Positions 44,813 to 53,114 of a stretch of DNA of 64,000 bases are shown here, piece by piece (positions within the stretch are counted from its first letter, which is position 1; every line of letters begins with the position of its first letter). The notes beneath the pieces were generated by a model. It had not been told where the DNA came from, searched no databases, and was given only the letters and a program-made list of their open reading frames with translations. Source of the DNA: an uncultured Verrucomicrobiota bacterium (GTDB lineage Bacteria > Verrucomicrobiota > Kiritimatiellia > CAIVKH01); the NCBI GenBank assembly GCA_937872895.1, contig CALMUP010000019.1:186001-250000 (forward strand). Reading direction: 5' to 3'. A program made the translations under genes and the position numbers.

Positions 44813-46111
44813 ATGGAAAACACCGAACTCCTCCGCTTCACCACCGCCGGTTCCGTTGACGACGGCAAGAGCACCCTGATCGGTCGCCTGCTGTATGACA
44901 CCAAGCTGATCATGGAAGACCAGCTCGAGTCCCTGCAGCGCTCGTCCGACATCACCGGCGACGGCCAGATCAACCTCGCCAACCTGACCGACGGCCTCCG
45001 CGCCGAACGCGAACAGGGCATCACCATCGACGTCGCCTACCGCTACTTCGCCACCCCGAAACGGAAGTTCATCGTCGCCGACACCCCCGGCCACGTCCAG
45101 TACACCCGCAACATGGTCACCGGCGCCTCGACCGCGAACCTCGCCATCATCCTCGTCGATGCCCGCCAGGGCGTGATCCAGCAGACCCGCCGCCACGCCT
45201 ACATCGCCTCCCTGCTCCGCATCCCCCACCTCGTCCTCTGCATCAACAAGATGGACCTCGTCGCCTACTCCGAGGACATCTTCAACCGCATCCGCGAGGA
45301 CTTCTCCAGCTTCGCCGCCGGCCTCGCCATCCGCGACATCACCTTCATCCCGGTCAGCGCCCTGAACGGCGACAACATCGTGGAGAAGTCGGACGCCATG
45401 CCCTGGTACTACGGCCCGCCGCTGCTCCGCCACCTCGAGGACGTCTACATCGGCAACGACCGCAACCTGCGCGACGCCCGCTTCCCCGTCCAGTACGTGA
45501 TCCGCCCCTACAAGGACGAATACCACGACTTCCGCGGCTTCGCCGGCCAGATCGCCGGCGGCGTGTTCCGCAAGGGCGACAAGGTCACCATCCTGCCCTC
45601 CGGCAAGACCTCCACCATCACCCAGATCCACACCCACGACGGCGAACTCGACGAGGCCTTCGCCCCCCAGTCCGTCACCCTCCAACTCGCCGATGACATC
45701 GACATCAGCCGCGGCGACATGATCGTCAAACCCGACAACGTCCCCTACACCGCCAACGAATTCGAGGCCATGGTCTGCTGGATGCACGACGAACCCATGC
45801 GCAAGGGCATGAAATACGGCATCAAGCTCGGCACCAAGAGCGCCCGCTGCATGCCCGCCGACATCCTCCACCGCGTGAACATCGACACCCTCGAACCGGA
45901 CGTCGGCGCCACCTCGCTCGGCCTGAACGAAATCGGCCGCATCAAGTTCAAGACCACCGTCCCGATGGTCTTCGACCCCTACAACCGCAACCGCGCCACC
46001 GGCGGCTTCATCGTCGTCGACGAAGCCACCAACCTGACCCTCGGTGCCGGCATGATCCTCGAACCGAAACGCGCCATCCCCAACACGGACGACGCGGAAT
46101 TCGTCATCTGA
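44813..46111 (+). CDS. cysN: Sulfate adenylyltransferase GTPase subunit
   Basis: A 432-residue EF-Tu-like GTPase: G1 GSVDDGKST, G2 region EREQGITIDVAYRYF, G3 ADTPGHVQY, G4 INKMDLV, then two beta-barrel domains. The length matches CysN alone; there is no C-terminal APS kinase as in NodQ-type fusions. GTP hydrolysis drives CysD to form APS. Confidence 0.94.
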   Translation: MENTELLRFTTAGSVDDGKSTLIGRLLYDTKLIMEDQLESLQRSSDITGDGQINLANLTDGLRAEREQGITIDVAYRYFATPKRKFIVADTPGHVQYTRNMVTGASTANLAIILVDARQGVIQQTRRHAYIASLLRIPHLVLCINKMDLVAYSEDIFNRIREDFSSFAAGLAIRDITFIPVSALNGDNIVEKSDAMPWYYGPPLLRHLEDVYIGNDRNLRDARFPVQYVIRPYKDEYHDFRGFAGQIAGGVFRKGDKVTILPSGKTSTITQIHTHDGELDEAFAPQSVTLQLADDIDISRGDMIVKPDNVPYTANEFEAMVCWMHDEPMRKGMKYGIKLGTKSARCMPADILHRVNIDTLEPDVGATSLGLNEIGRIKFKTTVPMVFDPYNRNRATGGFIVVDEATNLTLGAGMILEPKRAIPNTDDAEFVI

Positions 46112-46250
46112 TCCGGCCCCTGCGAGCCGACCAGCTCCGCGTCCGTCCCGCCATCCCACCGGAGCGGACCGGCGACGCCAGAGGCGGGTAAACGTCCCGG
46201 TCCGGCGTAGCCGTCGCGAATGGACACACCTTGACGCCATCCCTCGACCA

Positions 46251-46280
46251 TGTGATACTGTGAACGTGAAAAATATCACA
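46251..46280 (+). promoter_or_regulatory. Inverted repeat over the antitoxin start
   Basis: TGTGATA (46251-46257) and TATCACA (46274-46280) are a perfect inverted repeat with a 16-base gap that contains the GTG start of the antitoxin gene. This is the expected kind of site for autorepression by a ribbon-helix-helix antitoxin. Confidence 0.5.
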
Positions 46281-46508
46281 GTTTCCATTGACGACCACCT
46301 CTACCGGCGCGCGCGCATGCGCGCCGCCGAGCAGGACACCTCCGTCTCGGCCCTGGTCCGGTCATTCCTCGCGTCCTACAGCGGCGGCGAAACCGAATTC
46401 GAGCGGCGCAAGCGCCTGCAGCAGGAAACCCTCGCGCAGATCCATCAATTCCGGGGCGGCGACCGGCTGACCCGAAGCGAGGTGCACACCCGTCATGCGC
46501 TTCGTTGA
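46260..46508 (+). CDS. Ribbon-helix-helix antitoxin (VapB-like)
   Basis: An 82-residue protein with GTG start (a second GTG six bases on is possible). The N-terminal ribbon VKNITVSIDDHLYRRARMRA and helix DTSVSALVRSFLASY match the RHH fold that binds operator DNA as dimers. The C-terminal charged tail (FERRKRLQQETLAQIHQF) should wrap the toxin. It overlaps the toxin gene by 14 bases. Confidence 0.8.
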   Translation: MNVKNITVSIDDHLYRRARMRAAEQDTSVSALVRSFLASYSGGETEFERRKRLQQETLAQIHQFRGGDRLTRSEVHTRHALR

Positions 46509-46905
46509 CACCAACATCCTGCTCTACGCCATCAGCAAAGACCGCCGGGATGCGGCGAAATCCCGGCAAGCCCTGACGCTGCTTGACGCCGAAGACCTCG
46601 TGCTGTCCACCCAGGTCCTGCAGGAATTCTATGTGCAGGCGACCCGGCCGACCCGCAAGGACGCCCTGCCCCACGAACTCGCCGCAAACCTGATCGAGGC
46701 CTGGCGTCGCTTCCCCGTCCAGGAAGTGAATGCCGACATCGTGGTGGCCGCCCTGTCCACCAAACTGCGGTGGAACATCGACTACTGGGACGCCGCCATC
46801 GTCGAGGCGGCCCGCGCCGCGCGCTGCTCGGAAATCCTCTCGGAAGACCTGCAGGATGGCATGAACTTCGGCGGCATCCGCGTCCGCAACCCGTTTACCC
46901 CGTGA
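46495..46905 (+). CDS. VapC-family PIN-domain ribonuclease toxin
   Basis: A 136-residue PIN protein. The acidic metal ligands are recognisable: Asp in MRFVDTNILLYAIS, Glu in TQVLQEFYVQ, Asp in NIDYWDAAIVEAA and Asp in EILSEDLQDG. Such toxins cleave tRNA or rRNA when released from the antitoxin encoded upstream. This pair stands between cysN and the sirohaem operon, whose first gene starts 13 bases after the toxin stop. Confidence 0.87.
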   Translation: MRFVDTNILLYAISKDRRDAAKSRQALTLLDAEDLVLSTQVLQEFYVQATRPTRKDALPHELAANLIEAWRRFPVQEVNADIVVAALSTKLRWNIDYWDAAIVEAARAARCSEILSEDLQDGMNFGGIRVRNPFTP

Positions 46906-46918
46906 ACCCGCTGTACCC

Positions 46919-47584
46919 ATGACGGACACCTTTCCCCCCTATACCACCCCGTACCACCGCGCCCTGCCCATCGGCCTGGTGACGACCTGCCGCACCCTGC
47001 TGGTCATCGGCATCGGCCGCGACATCGGTCCGCGCCTCCAGCACGCCCGCCTGTTCGACTGGCACGCCATCCACCTGATGTGGCCCGAACTGCCCCGTGA
47101 ACTGGTCGAACTGACCGAGGGCGATCCGCGCTTCCACCTCCACCTCCGCCTCCCCACCGAGGATGACATCGCCCGCGCCGACGTCATCATCGAGGACTGC
47201 GAGGACCACGAGCTCGCCACCCGGATCACCGCCTGGTCCCGCCAGCACCGCCGCCTGATCAACGCCATCGACAAACCCGAACTGTGCGATCTGTACTACA
47301 TGTCGCTCGTCTTCCGCGACCCCCTGATTCTCGCCATCACCAGCGGCGGCGACGCCCCCGCCCTGGCCGCCCTCCTGCGCAAACAGTTGGAGCAGAACCT
47401 CTCCCCCGGCTGGTCCACCGCCTCCACCCTGATGGCCGAAGCCCGCCAGCAGTTGCCGGGTGGACAAAAACGGAAGGACTTGTTACGTTCTGTAGCTCGG
47501 CACCCCGACCTGTTGCGGCTGATTGAAGCCGATGATAAACAGGGGCTTAAGGATTTGATCGAAGATGCAGTTCATCGGTTGTGA
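46919..47584 (+). CDS. Precorrin-2 dehydrogenase/sirohydrochlorin ferrochelatase-like (CysG N-terminal)
   Basis: A 221-residue protein. INAIDKPELCDLYYMSLVFRD and ILAITSGGDAPALAALLRKQLE are the clearest family stretches, shared with CysG-N/Met8/SirC, which oxidise precorrin-2 with NAD and insert iron to give sirohaem. The usual dinucleotide motif GGGxVAxRK is changed to IGIGRDIGPRL, so NAD binding may be altered. It leads a three-gene tetrapyrrole operon, overlapping hemA by 20 bases. Confidence 0.8.
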   Translation: MTDTFPPYTTPYHRALPIGLVTTCRTLLVIGIGRDIGPRLQHARLFDWHAIHLMWPELPRELVELTEGDPRFHLHLRLPTEDDIARADVIIEDCEDHELATRITAWSRQHRRLINAIDKPELCDLYYMSLVFRDPLILAITSGGDAPALAALLRKQLEQNLSPGWSTASTLMAEARQQLPGGQKRKDLLRSVARHPDLLRLIEADDKQGLKDLIEDAVHRL

Positions 47585-48461
47585 ATTGGAAATAACGGAC
47601 CCCGCCCGGCGCGAGGAAGTCGTACAAACCCTGTCCCGCCGCGCCCACGCGCCCCTGCTGGTGCTGAACACCTGCCAACGCCTGGAATGCTTCGGCCACC
47701 CGGTCGATGAAGACCCCCGCTGGCGCATCACCACCCGCTACGACAGCCGCGCCGCCTTCGAACGCATGGCCCGTATCGCCGCCGGCCTCGAAAGCCGCGT
47801 GATCGGCGAACTGGAAGTGCTCGGCCAAGTCCGCACCGCCTACAAACTGTTCCGCGAAACCACCGGCGGCCAGGCGAAGATCCTCGACCGGATCTTCCAG
47901 GACGCCCTCGCCCTCGGCCGCGAAGCCCGCCGCATCAGCGAGGTGGACCGCAACCTGACCTCGCTGAGCGCCCTCGCCGCCACCACCCTGATGAAGCACA
48001 TCCCCGCCACCGCGCCCGTGGCCGTGGTCGGCGCCGGCTCCCTCGCCGGCTCGGCCGCCCGCTACCTGAACAAGCGCGGCAACCACCCGGTCCGGATCAC
48101 CAGCCGCTGCCCCGACAACGCCTTCGTGCTCGCCCTCGAACTCGGCGGCTTCAGCACCGGCCTCGACAACATCGGCCACCTGTTCACCGGCGTCGCCGGC
48201 ATCATCTCCGCCACCGCCGCCCCGCACGCCCTGATCTTCCCGAAACACCTGGAACACGCCGCACGCCCCCTGACCATCATCGACCTCGGCGAACCCTCCG
48301 ATTGCGACGACGAGGTGAAATCCCTGCCCGGCGTAACCTACATCTCGCTGCTCGATATCGAACGCAAGGCCCATATCAACACCGAAGACCGGGTCCGCCG
48401 CGCCGAAATCGCCGCCCAGGTCATCCGGGATGGAGCACTGGCGTGGACCGCCCGAAGCTAG
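47565..48461 (+). CDS. hemA: Glutamyl-tRNA reductase, short form
   Basis: A 298-residue HemA. The catalytic cysteine lies in LVLNTCQRLECFG; other family marks are ARIAAGLESRVIGELEVLGQ, VRTAYKLFRE, RNLTSLSALA, and the NADPH loop VAVVGAGSLAGSAARYL. Standard HemA proteins have about 420 residues, and the C-terminal dimerisation domain is almost entirely missing here. It makes glutamate-1-semialdehyde, the first dedicated precursor of tetrapyrroles. It overlaps both neighbours by about 20 bases. Confidence 0.87.
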   Translation: MQFIGCELEITDPARREEVVQTLSRRAHAPLLVLNTCQRLECFGHPVDEDPRWRITTRYDSRAAFERMARIAAGLESRVIGELEVLGQVRTAYKLFRETTGGQAKILDRIFQDALALGREARRISEVDRNLTSLSALAATTLMKHIPATAPVAVVGAGSLAGSAARYLNKRGNHPVRITSRCPDNAFVLALELGGFSTGLDNIGHLFTGVAGIISATAAPHALIFPKHLEHAARPLTIIDLGEPSDCDDEVKSLPGVTYISLLDIERKAHINTEDRVRRAEIAAQVIRDGALAWTARS

Positions 48462-50440
48462 TCATCGCCGCGCGCGAAAGCCCCCTCGCCATCGCCCAGG
48501 TGCACGAAGCGCTCGACGCCCTGCGGCCCGTCCTTCCCGCAGCCACCCGGCTCGAGATCAAAACCTGCACCACCCCCGGCGACCGCGACCTCACCACGTC
48601 CCTGGCCGACCCGGCCCTCGCCACCGATTTCTTCACCCGCGACCTCGACCGGATGCTGCTGCAGGGTGAGGCCGATCTCACCATCCACTCGGCGAAGGAT
48701 CTCCCCAACCCGCTGCCCACCGGCCTCGCCCTCGCCGCCCTGCTGCCCGCCCGCGATATCCGCGACGCCCTCGTCCTCCGCCCCGGCCTCGCCTTCGACC
48801 AGGTCCGCACCGTCGGCTCCAGCAGCCCGAAACGCAACGAGGAACTGGCCCGCCTGCATCCGTCGTGGGACCTGAAACCGATCCGCGGCACCATCCAGGG
48901 CCGCCTCGCCCAACTCGACGCCGGCACCTACGACGCCGTGGTCATCGCCGCCTGCGCCCTCGAACGCCTCGGCCTCGCCAACCGGATCGAGCGCTACCTC
49001 CCCTGGGACCCGACCCCGAACCAGGGCCGCCTCGCCCTCGTCGTGCGCGAAACCGACACCGACCTCCGCACCGCACTGCGCCGCCTCGATGTCCGCGAAC
49101 ACGCCGGCCTCGTCGTCCTGCTCGGCTGCCCCGCCGATTTCGCCCTGATCCCCCAACGCGCCCTGCACTACCTGAAGTACGCCGACGTGGTCGTCCATGA
49201 CCGGCTGATCCCCGACGAAGTGACCGCCCTGATCCGCGGCAAATCCATCCCCGTCGGCAAGACCGGCGGCGCCCCCTCGACCCCGCAGACCGATATCCAC
49301 CGCCACCTGCTCCACCACGCCGAACAAGGCCAACTCGTCGTCCGCCTGCACGGCGGCGACCCCGGCATCTACGGCCGCCTCAACGAGGAACTCGACTTCC
49401 TCACCGCCTGGAACCTCCGCGTCGACATCGTTCCCTCCGTCACCGCCGCCCAGGTCGCCGCCGCCCACGCCGGCGCCCCGCTGACCCACCGCGGCGAAGG
49501 CCACCGGCTCACCCTGATCTCCGGCAACCCGCCCGACGGCGCACCCACCCCCGCCATCCCCGGCCCCGACATCGGCAACCTCGCCGTGTACATGGGCGTG
49601 GGCAACGCGGCATCCCTCCAGCAACGCTTCGCGGCCGCAGGCTGGCCGGCTTCCGCCCCGGTGATCGTCGGCGAACGCCTCGGCCACGCCGATGAACGCA
49701 TCCGCCACATCGCCCTCGACCAACTCGGCACCCTCGGCATCCAGTCGCCCGCCGTCTTCATCGTCGGTGCGAAACACCACCCGATCGAGAACCGCCTGCT
49801 CTTCACCGGCACCGACCCCGAACACTTCCTGAAATTCGGCCCGCTGTTGCATTGGCCGATGATCGAACTCAAGCCGATCGACCTCGCCACCCGCGCCGCC
49901 ACCCTCCGCCGCCATCTACCCCACCTGCGCGGCGTGATCTTCCCGTCGCGCTACGCCGTGCACGCCGTCATCGAAGCCCTGCTCGAACTCGACGACACCC
50001 GCCTCCTCGCCGGCAAACGCCTGCTCGCCGTCGGCCCCTCCACCCAGGAGGAACTCGCCCGCACCGGCCTGAAGGCCGATGCCTCCGCCCCCAACCTCGG
50101 CGGCATCGAATCGCTGGTCAAGGAACTCGACCCCGCCGACCGCGGCACCTACCTGTACCCCTGCTCCAACGAATCACCCAAGACCGACCGCGTCACCCGC
50201 ATGCGCGACGTCGGTATCGACCTCCTCCCCGAGGAATTCTACCGCAACCAGCCCACCGCGGTCCGCCCCCTCCCGCGCCTCGCCTTCTCCCGCGTGCTCT
50301 TCACCAGCAGCAGCACCGTCCACGCCTACTTCGCCCGCTACCCCGACGAACAACAAGCCCCCCGCACCTGGATCGCCGTCGGCCCCTCCACCCTGAAGGC
50401 CCTGCAACAACGCAACCTCGCCGCACAGCTGCTGGGATAA
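48443..50440 (+). CDS. HemC - uroporphyrinogen-III methyltransferase - HemD triple fusion
   Basis: The GTG start at 48443 (GGAG seven bases before) gives 665 residues. Residues 1-221 are porphobilinogen deaminase domains 1 and 2: AARESPLAIAQ, catalytic Asp86 in IHSAKDLP, VGSSSPKR, PIRGTIQGRL, PNQGRLALVV. Domain 3, with the cysteine that anchors the dipyrromethane cofactor, is absent. Residues 222-447 are the SAM-dependent methyltransferase (YADVVVHDRLIP, RLHGGDPGIYGR, AGAPLTHRG, VYMGVG), with the usual GxGPGD loop altered to LLGCPADF. Residues 451-665 are uroporphyrinogen-III synthase. One chain could thus cover porphobilinogen to precorrin-2, feeding the sirohaem enzyme upstream. Confidence 0.85.
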   Translation: MDRPKLVIAARESPLAIAQVHEALDALRPVLPAATRLEIKTCTTPGDRDLTTSLADPALATDFFTRDLDRMLLQGEADLTIHSAKDLPNPLPTGLALAALLPARDIRDALVLRPGLAFDQVRTVGSSSPKRNEELARLHPSWDLKPIRGTIQGRLAQLDAGTYDAVVIAACALERLGLANRIERYLPWDPTPNQGRLALVVRETDTDLRTALRRLDVREHAGLVVLLGCPADFALIPQRALHYLKYADVVVHDRLIPDEVTALIRGKSIPVGKTGGAPSTPQTDIHRHLLHHAEQGQLVVRLHGGDPGIYGRLNEELDFLTAWNLRVDIVPSVTAAQVAAAHAGAPLTHRGEGHRLTLISGNPPDGAPTPAIPGPDIGNLAVYMGVGNAASLQQRFAAAGWPASAPVIVGERLGHADERIRHIALDQLGTLGIQSPAVFIVGAKHHPIENRLLFTGTDPEHFLKFGPLLHWPMIELKPIDLATRAATLRRHLPHLRGVIFPSRYAVHAVIEALLELDDTRLLAGKRLLAVGPSTQEELARTGLKADASAPNLGGIESLVKELDPADRGTYLYPCSNESPKTDRVTRMRDVGIDLLPEEFYRNQPTAVRPLPRLAFSRVLFTSSSTVHAYFARYPDEQQAPRTWIAVGPSTLKALQQRNLAAQLLG

Positions 50441-50445
50441 TCGCC

Positions 50446-50470
50446 GTAGCCGGGATAAACCCGGCTCTAC
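50446..50470 (+). repeat. REP-like hairpin (third copy)
   Basis: Five bases after the stop of the triple-fusion gene lies GTAG, stem AGCCGGG/CCCGGCT, loop ATAAA, CTAC. It is the same 25-base element as at 37403, with one base pair of the stem exchanged on both sides (C-G to G-C), so the fold is conserved. Confidence 0.78.
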
Positions 50471-50610
50471 CGACGCAGGTCACCGCACGGGGACACACCA
50501 CTCCCATCCGCGCACATCCGCGCAATCCGCGGTTCATCCCTTCAGGTTACCGAATCGACGTACCCCCCCTGCATCTTGATATCATGATGCTTTGATGCAA
50601 TGATGCACGC

Positions 50611-50976
50611 ATGCGCAAACCCCTCAACATCCTCTTCGTCTGCGGCCGCAACAACCGGCGCAGCCCGACCGCCGAGCAGATCTTCCTCCACGACCGCCGC
50701 ATGAACGTGCGCGCCGGCGGCATCGCCGACACCAGCCGCCGCCGCGTCACCGAAGCCGACATGCTCTGGGCCGACCTGATCCTCTGCATGGAACGCAAAC
50801 ACGTCAAACGCCTGCAGGTCCAGTTCAGCAACCTCGACTACCGCGCCCCCATCGAGAACCTCGACATCTCCGACGAGTACACCTACATGCACAAGGACCT
50901 CATCGAACTCCTCCACACCGCCGTGAACGGCGCCCTCGAGGAATACTACGAGGAACTCGAGAAAAACGCCGACTAA
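50611..50976 (+). CDS. Low-molecular-weight phosphatase-like protein
   Basis: A 121-residue protein opening LNILFVCGRNNRRSPTAEQI, in which the C-x5-R phosphate loop of low-molecular-weight tyrosine phosphatases is present (Cys, then Arg six later). AGGIADTSRRRVTEADMLWADLI matches the following helix. The general-acid DP near the C-terminus is not obvious; NLDISDEYTYM occupies that place. Members of this short family are annotated as protein tyrosine phosphatases without known substrates. Confidence 0.75.
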   Translation: MRKPLNILFVCGRNNRRSPTAEQIFLHDRRMNVRAGGIADTSRRRVTEADMLWADLILCMERKHVKRLQVQFSNLDYRAPIENLDISDEYTYMHKDLIELLHTAVNGALEEYYEELEKNAD

Positions 50977-51046
50977 TCCCCCGGGTCGCAAGCGTCGTCG
51001 AACCCGACAACCCTTTCACACGCCGCCAACACACCCTCATCCCCTT

Positions 51047-51083
51047 CCCCTCCCCGGAGGGGTGGCCGCAGGCCGGGGTGGGT
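51047..51083 (+). repeat. Intergenic repeat, module A (copy 1)
   Basis: Stem CCCCTCC/GGAGGGG around CC, then TGGCCGCAGGCCGGGGTGGG with a second small stem GGCC-GCA-GGCC. Near-identical copies are at 55459, 57594, 59948 and 61472, all between genes. Copy 1 is in the 201-base spacer between the phosphatase-like gene and the TRAP operon. Confidence 0.75.
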
Positions 51084-51177
51084 CGGCAATGCACTCCGCG
51101 CCTCCGTGTTCCCGTTCCCCGCCCCCGCTCACGCCAACCTCACTTGCATCATCGCCGTATTCCGGTAAGCTGACCGT

Positions 51178-52122
51178 GTGAATACCCGTTGCCACCCTTC
51201 CGCCGCCGCCCTGCTCACCGCGTTCGCCCTGCTCGCGACCGGATGCGCCTCGATGCGGGATGCCGCCGTACGCGACATGGCCGGCTCGTTGTCCGATGCC
51301 GCCGCCCTGTCCTTCGCCACCGAGAACGATCCCGTCCTTGCCGCCGACGCCATGCCGTTCGCGCTGAAGACCCTCGACATGCTCGTCCTCCAGCAACCGA
51401 AGAATCCCGACCTCCATCTCGCCGCCGCCCGCGCCTATGTCCAGTACAGCCACGCCTTCCTCGACTGGGAGGCGCGCAAACTCGAAGACGAGGACCCCGC
51501 CCGCGCCGCCGCCCTGCGCGCCCGCGCCGCGAACCTGTTCCGCCGCGCCCGCGACTACGCCGCCATCGCCCTGACCCTCCGCCACCCGCACCTGCTGAAA
51601 CGCCTGCCCGAACACCCCCATGCCGCCCTCGATGCCTGCGACGCCAACGACGTCCCCGCCCTGACCTGGTTCGGCATCGCCTGGGCCTCCCTGATCGCCG
51701 CCAATCCGTCCGACATGCAGGAAGTCGCCCGCCTGCCCGTCGTCGAAGCCGTCATGCGCCAAGCCTATTCCCTTGACCCCGATGCCGAGGACGGCACCCT
51801 CCACGAATTCTTCATCGCCTTCGACGGCAGCCGCAGCCCGGCCATGGGAGGCGACCCAACCCGCGCCGAGGACCACTTCACCCGCGCCGTGAAAATCACC
51901 CGCGGCGCCTCCGCCTCCCCTTACGTTACCCTCGCCACCACCGTGGCCATCCAGCAACAGGATGCCGCCCGCTTCCGCGACCTGCTGAACCAGGCCCTCG
52001 CCATCGATCCCGACGCCGCCCCGCAGCTGCGCCTCGCCAATGCCCTCGCGCGCGAGAAGGCAACCTGGTATCTTGCCCGCATCGACGACTTCATCCTTTC
52101 CGACGAACCGGCCACCCCATGA
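51178..52122 (+). CDS. TatT-like TPR lipoprotein of a TRAP transporter
   Basis: A 314-residue protein with GTG start and a lipoprotein signal (lipobox ATGC, Cys in LLATGCASMRD). The helical body shows TPR-like repeats: PDLHLAAARAYVQYSHAF, RAANLFRRARDYAAIAL, GDPTRAEDHFTRAVKITRG, LLNQALAIDPDAAPQLRLAN. It matches the TRAP-associated T-component (TatT), which forms a trimeric periplasmic partner of the binding protein. The binding-protein gene follows with a four-base overlap. Confidence 0.8.
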   Translation: MNTRCHPSAAALLTAFALLATGCASMRDAAVRDMAGSLSDAAALSFATENDPVLAADAMPFALKTLDMLVLQQPKNPDLHLAAARAYVQYSHAFLDWEARKLEDEDPARAAALRARAANLFRRARDYAAIALTLRHPHLLKRLPEHPHAALDACDANDVPALTWFGIAWASLIAANPSDMQEVARLPVVEAVMRQAYSLDPDAEDGTLHEFFIAFDGSRSPAMGGDPTRAEDHFTRAVKITRGASASPYVTLATTVAIQQQDAARFRDLLNQALAIDPDAAPQLRLANALAREKATWYLARIDDFILSDEPATP

Positions 52123-53114
52123 AACACCTCCTGCTGCTCGCCACCACCCTGCTCGCCACCGCCCTCGCCGCCCCGGCCCAAACCATCAAACTGGGCTCCC
52201 TCGCTCCCGAAGGCACCCCATACCACCAGGCCCTGCTCGACATCGCCCAGGCCTGGAAAACCATCAGCGGCGGCAAGGTACAACTCCGCATCTACCCCGG
52301 CGGGGTGGTCGGCGACGATGCCGATATGATCCGCAAAATGCGCATCGGCCAGCTCAACGGCGCCGCCCTGTCGTCGATGAGCGCCATCTCCATCGTGCCC
52401 GACATCGAAGCCCTCTCGTTCCCCACCATGGTCCGCACCGACGAGGAATTCGACCGCGCCCTTGCCGAGGTCGCCCCCGAATTCGAGCGGCAATTCAACG
52501 AGAAGGGCTTCACCGTGGTCTGCTGGACCCTCGCCGGATGGATCCGCTTTTTCGCCCGCGAACCCGTGATCGCCCCCGCCGACCTGAAACGCCAGAAACA
52601 ATTCTTCTGGGGCTCGGATGCCGCCTACCTCGAGCTGCTGAAATCGAGCGGCTTCCAACCCGTCCCCCTCCCCGTCGGCGAACTGCTGCCCGCCCTGCAA
52701 AGCGGCCTCGTCGACGCCTTCGCCGCCCCGCCCACCGTCGCCCTCGCTTTCCAGTGGTATGCCCGCACCCCGCACATGACCGACCTGCCCTGGCAACCGC
52801 TGCCCGGCTGCGTACTGATCGACAACCGCACCTGGAACAAACTCCCCGAAGCCCAGCGCACCGAGATGCTCGCCGCATCGCGCGCGATCGCCACCGACCT
52901 GCTCCGCAAGAGCCGCAGCCTCGAGGCCGATGCCATCGCCGCCATGACCGCCCAGGGCCTGACCGTACACACCGTTCCCGATGCCGTGCGCGAGGAATGG
53001 ATCGCCTTCGTGCGCGAGCAAGGCTACCCTCGCTTCATCGGCCCCCGCTTCTCGACCGCCATCGCCGAACGCATCCAAGCCGCCGTCGCCCCGCTGCGCG
53101 CCTCCGCGCCATGA
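52119..53114 (+). CDS. dctP: TRAP transporter solute-binding protein DctP-like
   Basis: A 331-residue periplasmic binding protein with signal peptide (MKHLLLLATTLLATALAA). Family marks are IKLGSLAPEGTPYHQALLDIA, RIYPGGVVGDDADMIRKMRIGQL, LAGWIRFFAREP and SGLVDAFAAPPTVALAF. The Arg that clamps the substrate carboxylate in most DctP proteins may correspond to RFFARE. The TatT partner suggests a hydrophobic organic acid ligand as proposed for Treponema, but this is inference. The start overlaps tatT and the stop overlaps dctQM by four bases each. Confidence 0.88.
   Translation: MKHLLLLATTLLATALAAPAQTIKLGSLAPEGTPYHQALLDIAQAWKTISGGKVQLRIYPGGVVGDDADMIRKMRIGQLNGAALSSMSAISIVPDIEALSFPTMVRTDEEFDRALAEVAPEFERQFNEKGFTVVCWTLAGWIRFFAREPVIAPADLKRQKQFFWGSDAAYLELLKSSGFQPVPLPVGELLPALQSGLVDAFAAPPTVALAFQWYARTPHMTDLPWQPLPGCVLIDNRTWNKLPEAQRTEMLAASRAIATDLLRKSRSLEADAIAAMTAQGLTVHTVPDAVREEWIAFVREQGYPRFIGPRFSTAIAERIQAAVAPLRASAP

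Noticed and set aside
44729-46288. 519-codon minus-strand frame opposite cysN
   Set aside because: All GTPase motifs are on the plus strand; the antisense product is an acidic Gly/Val/Asp-rich shadow.
48458-49915. 485-codon minus-strand frame opposite the HemC fusion
   Set aside because: Antisense to recognised tetrapyrrole enzyme domains and without any motif.
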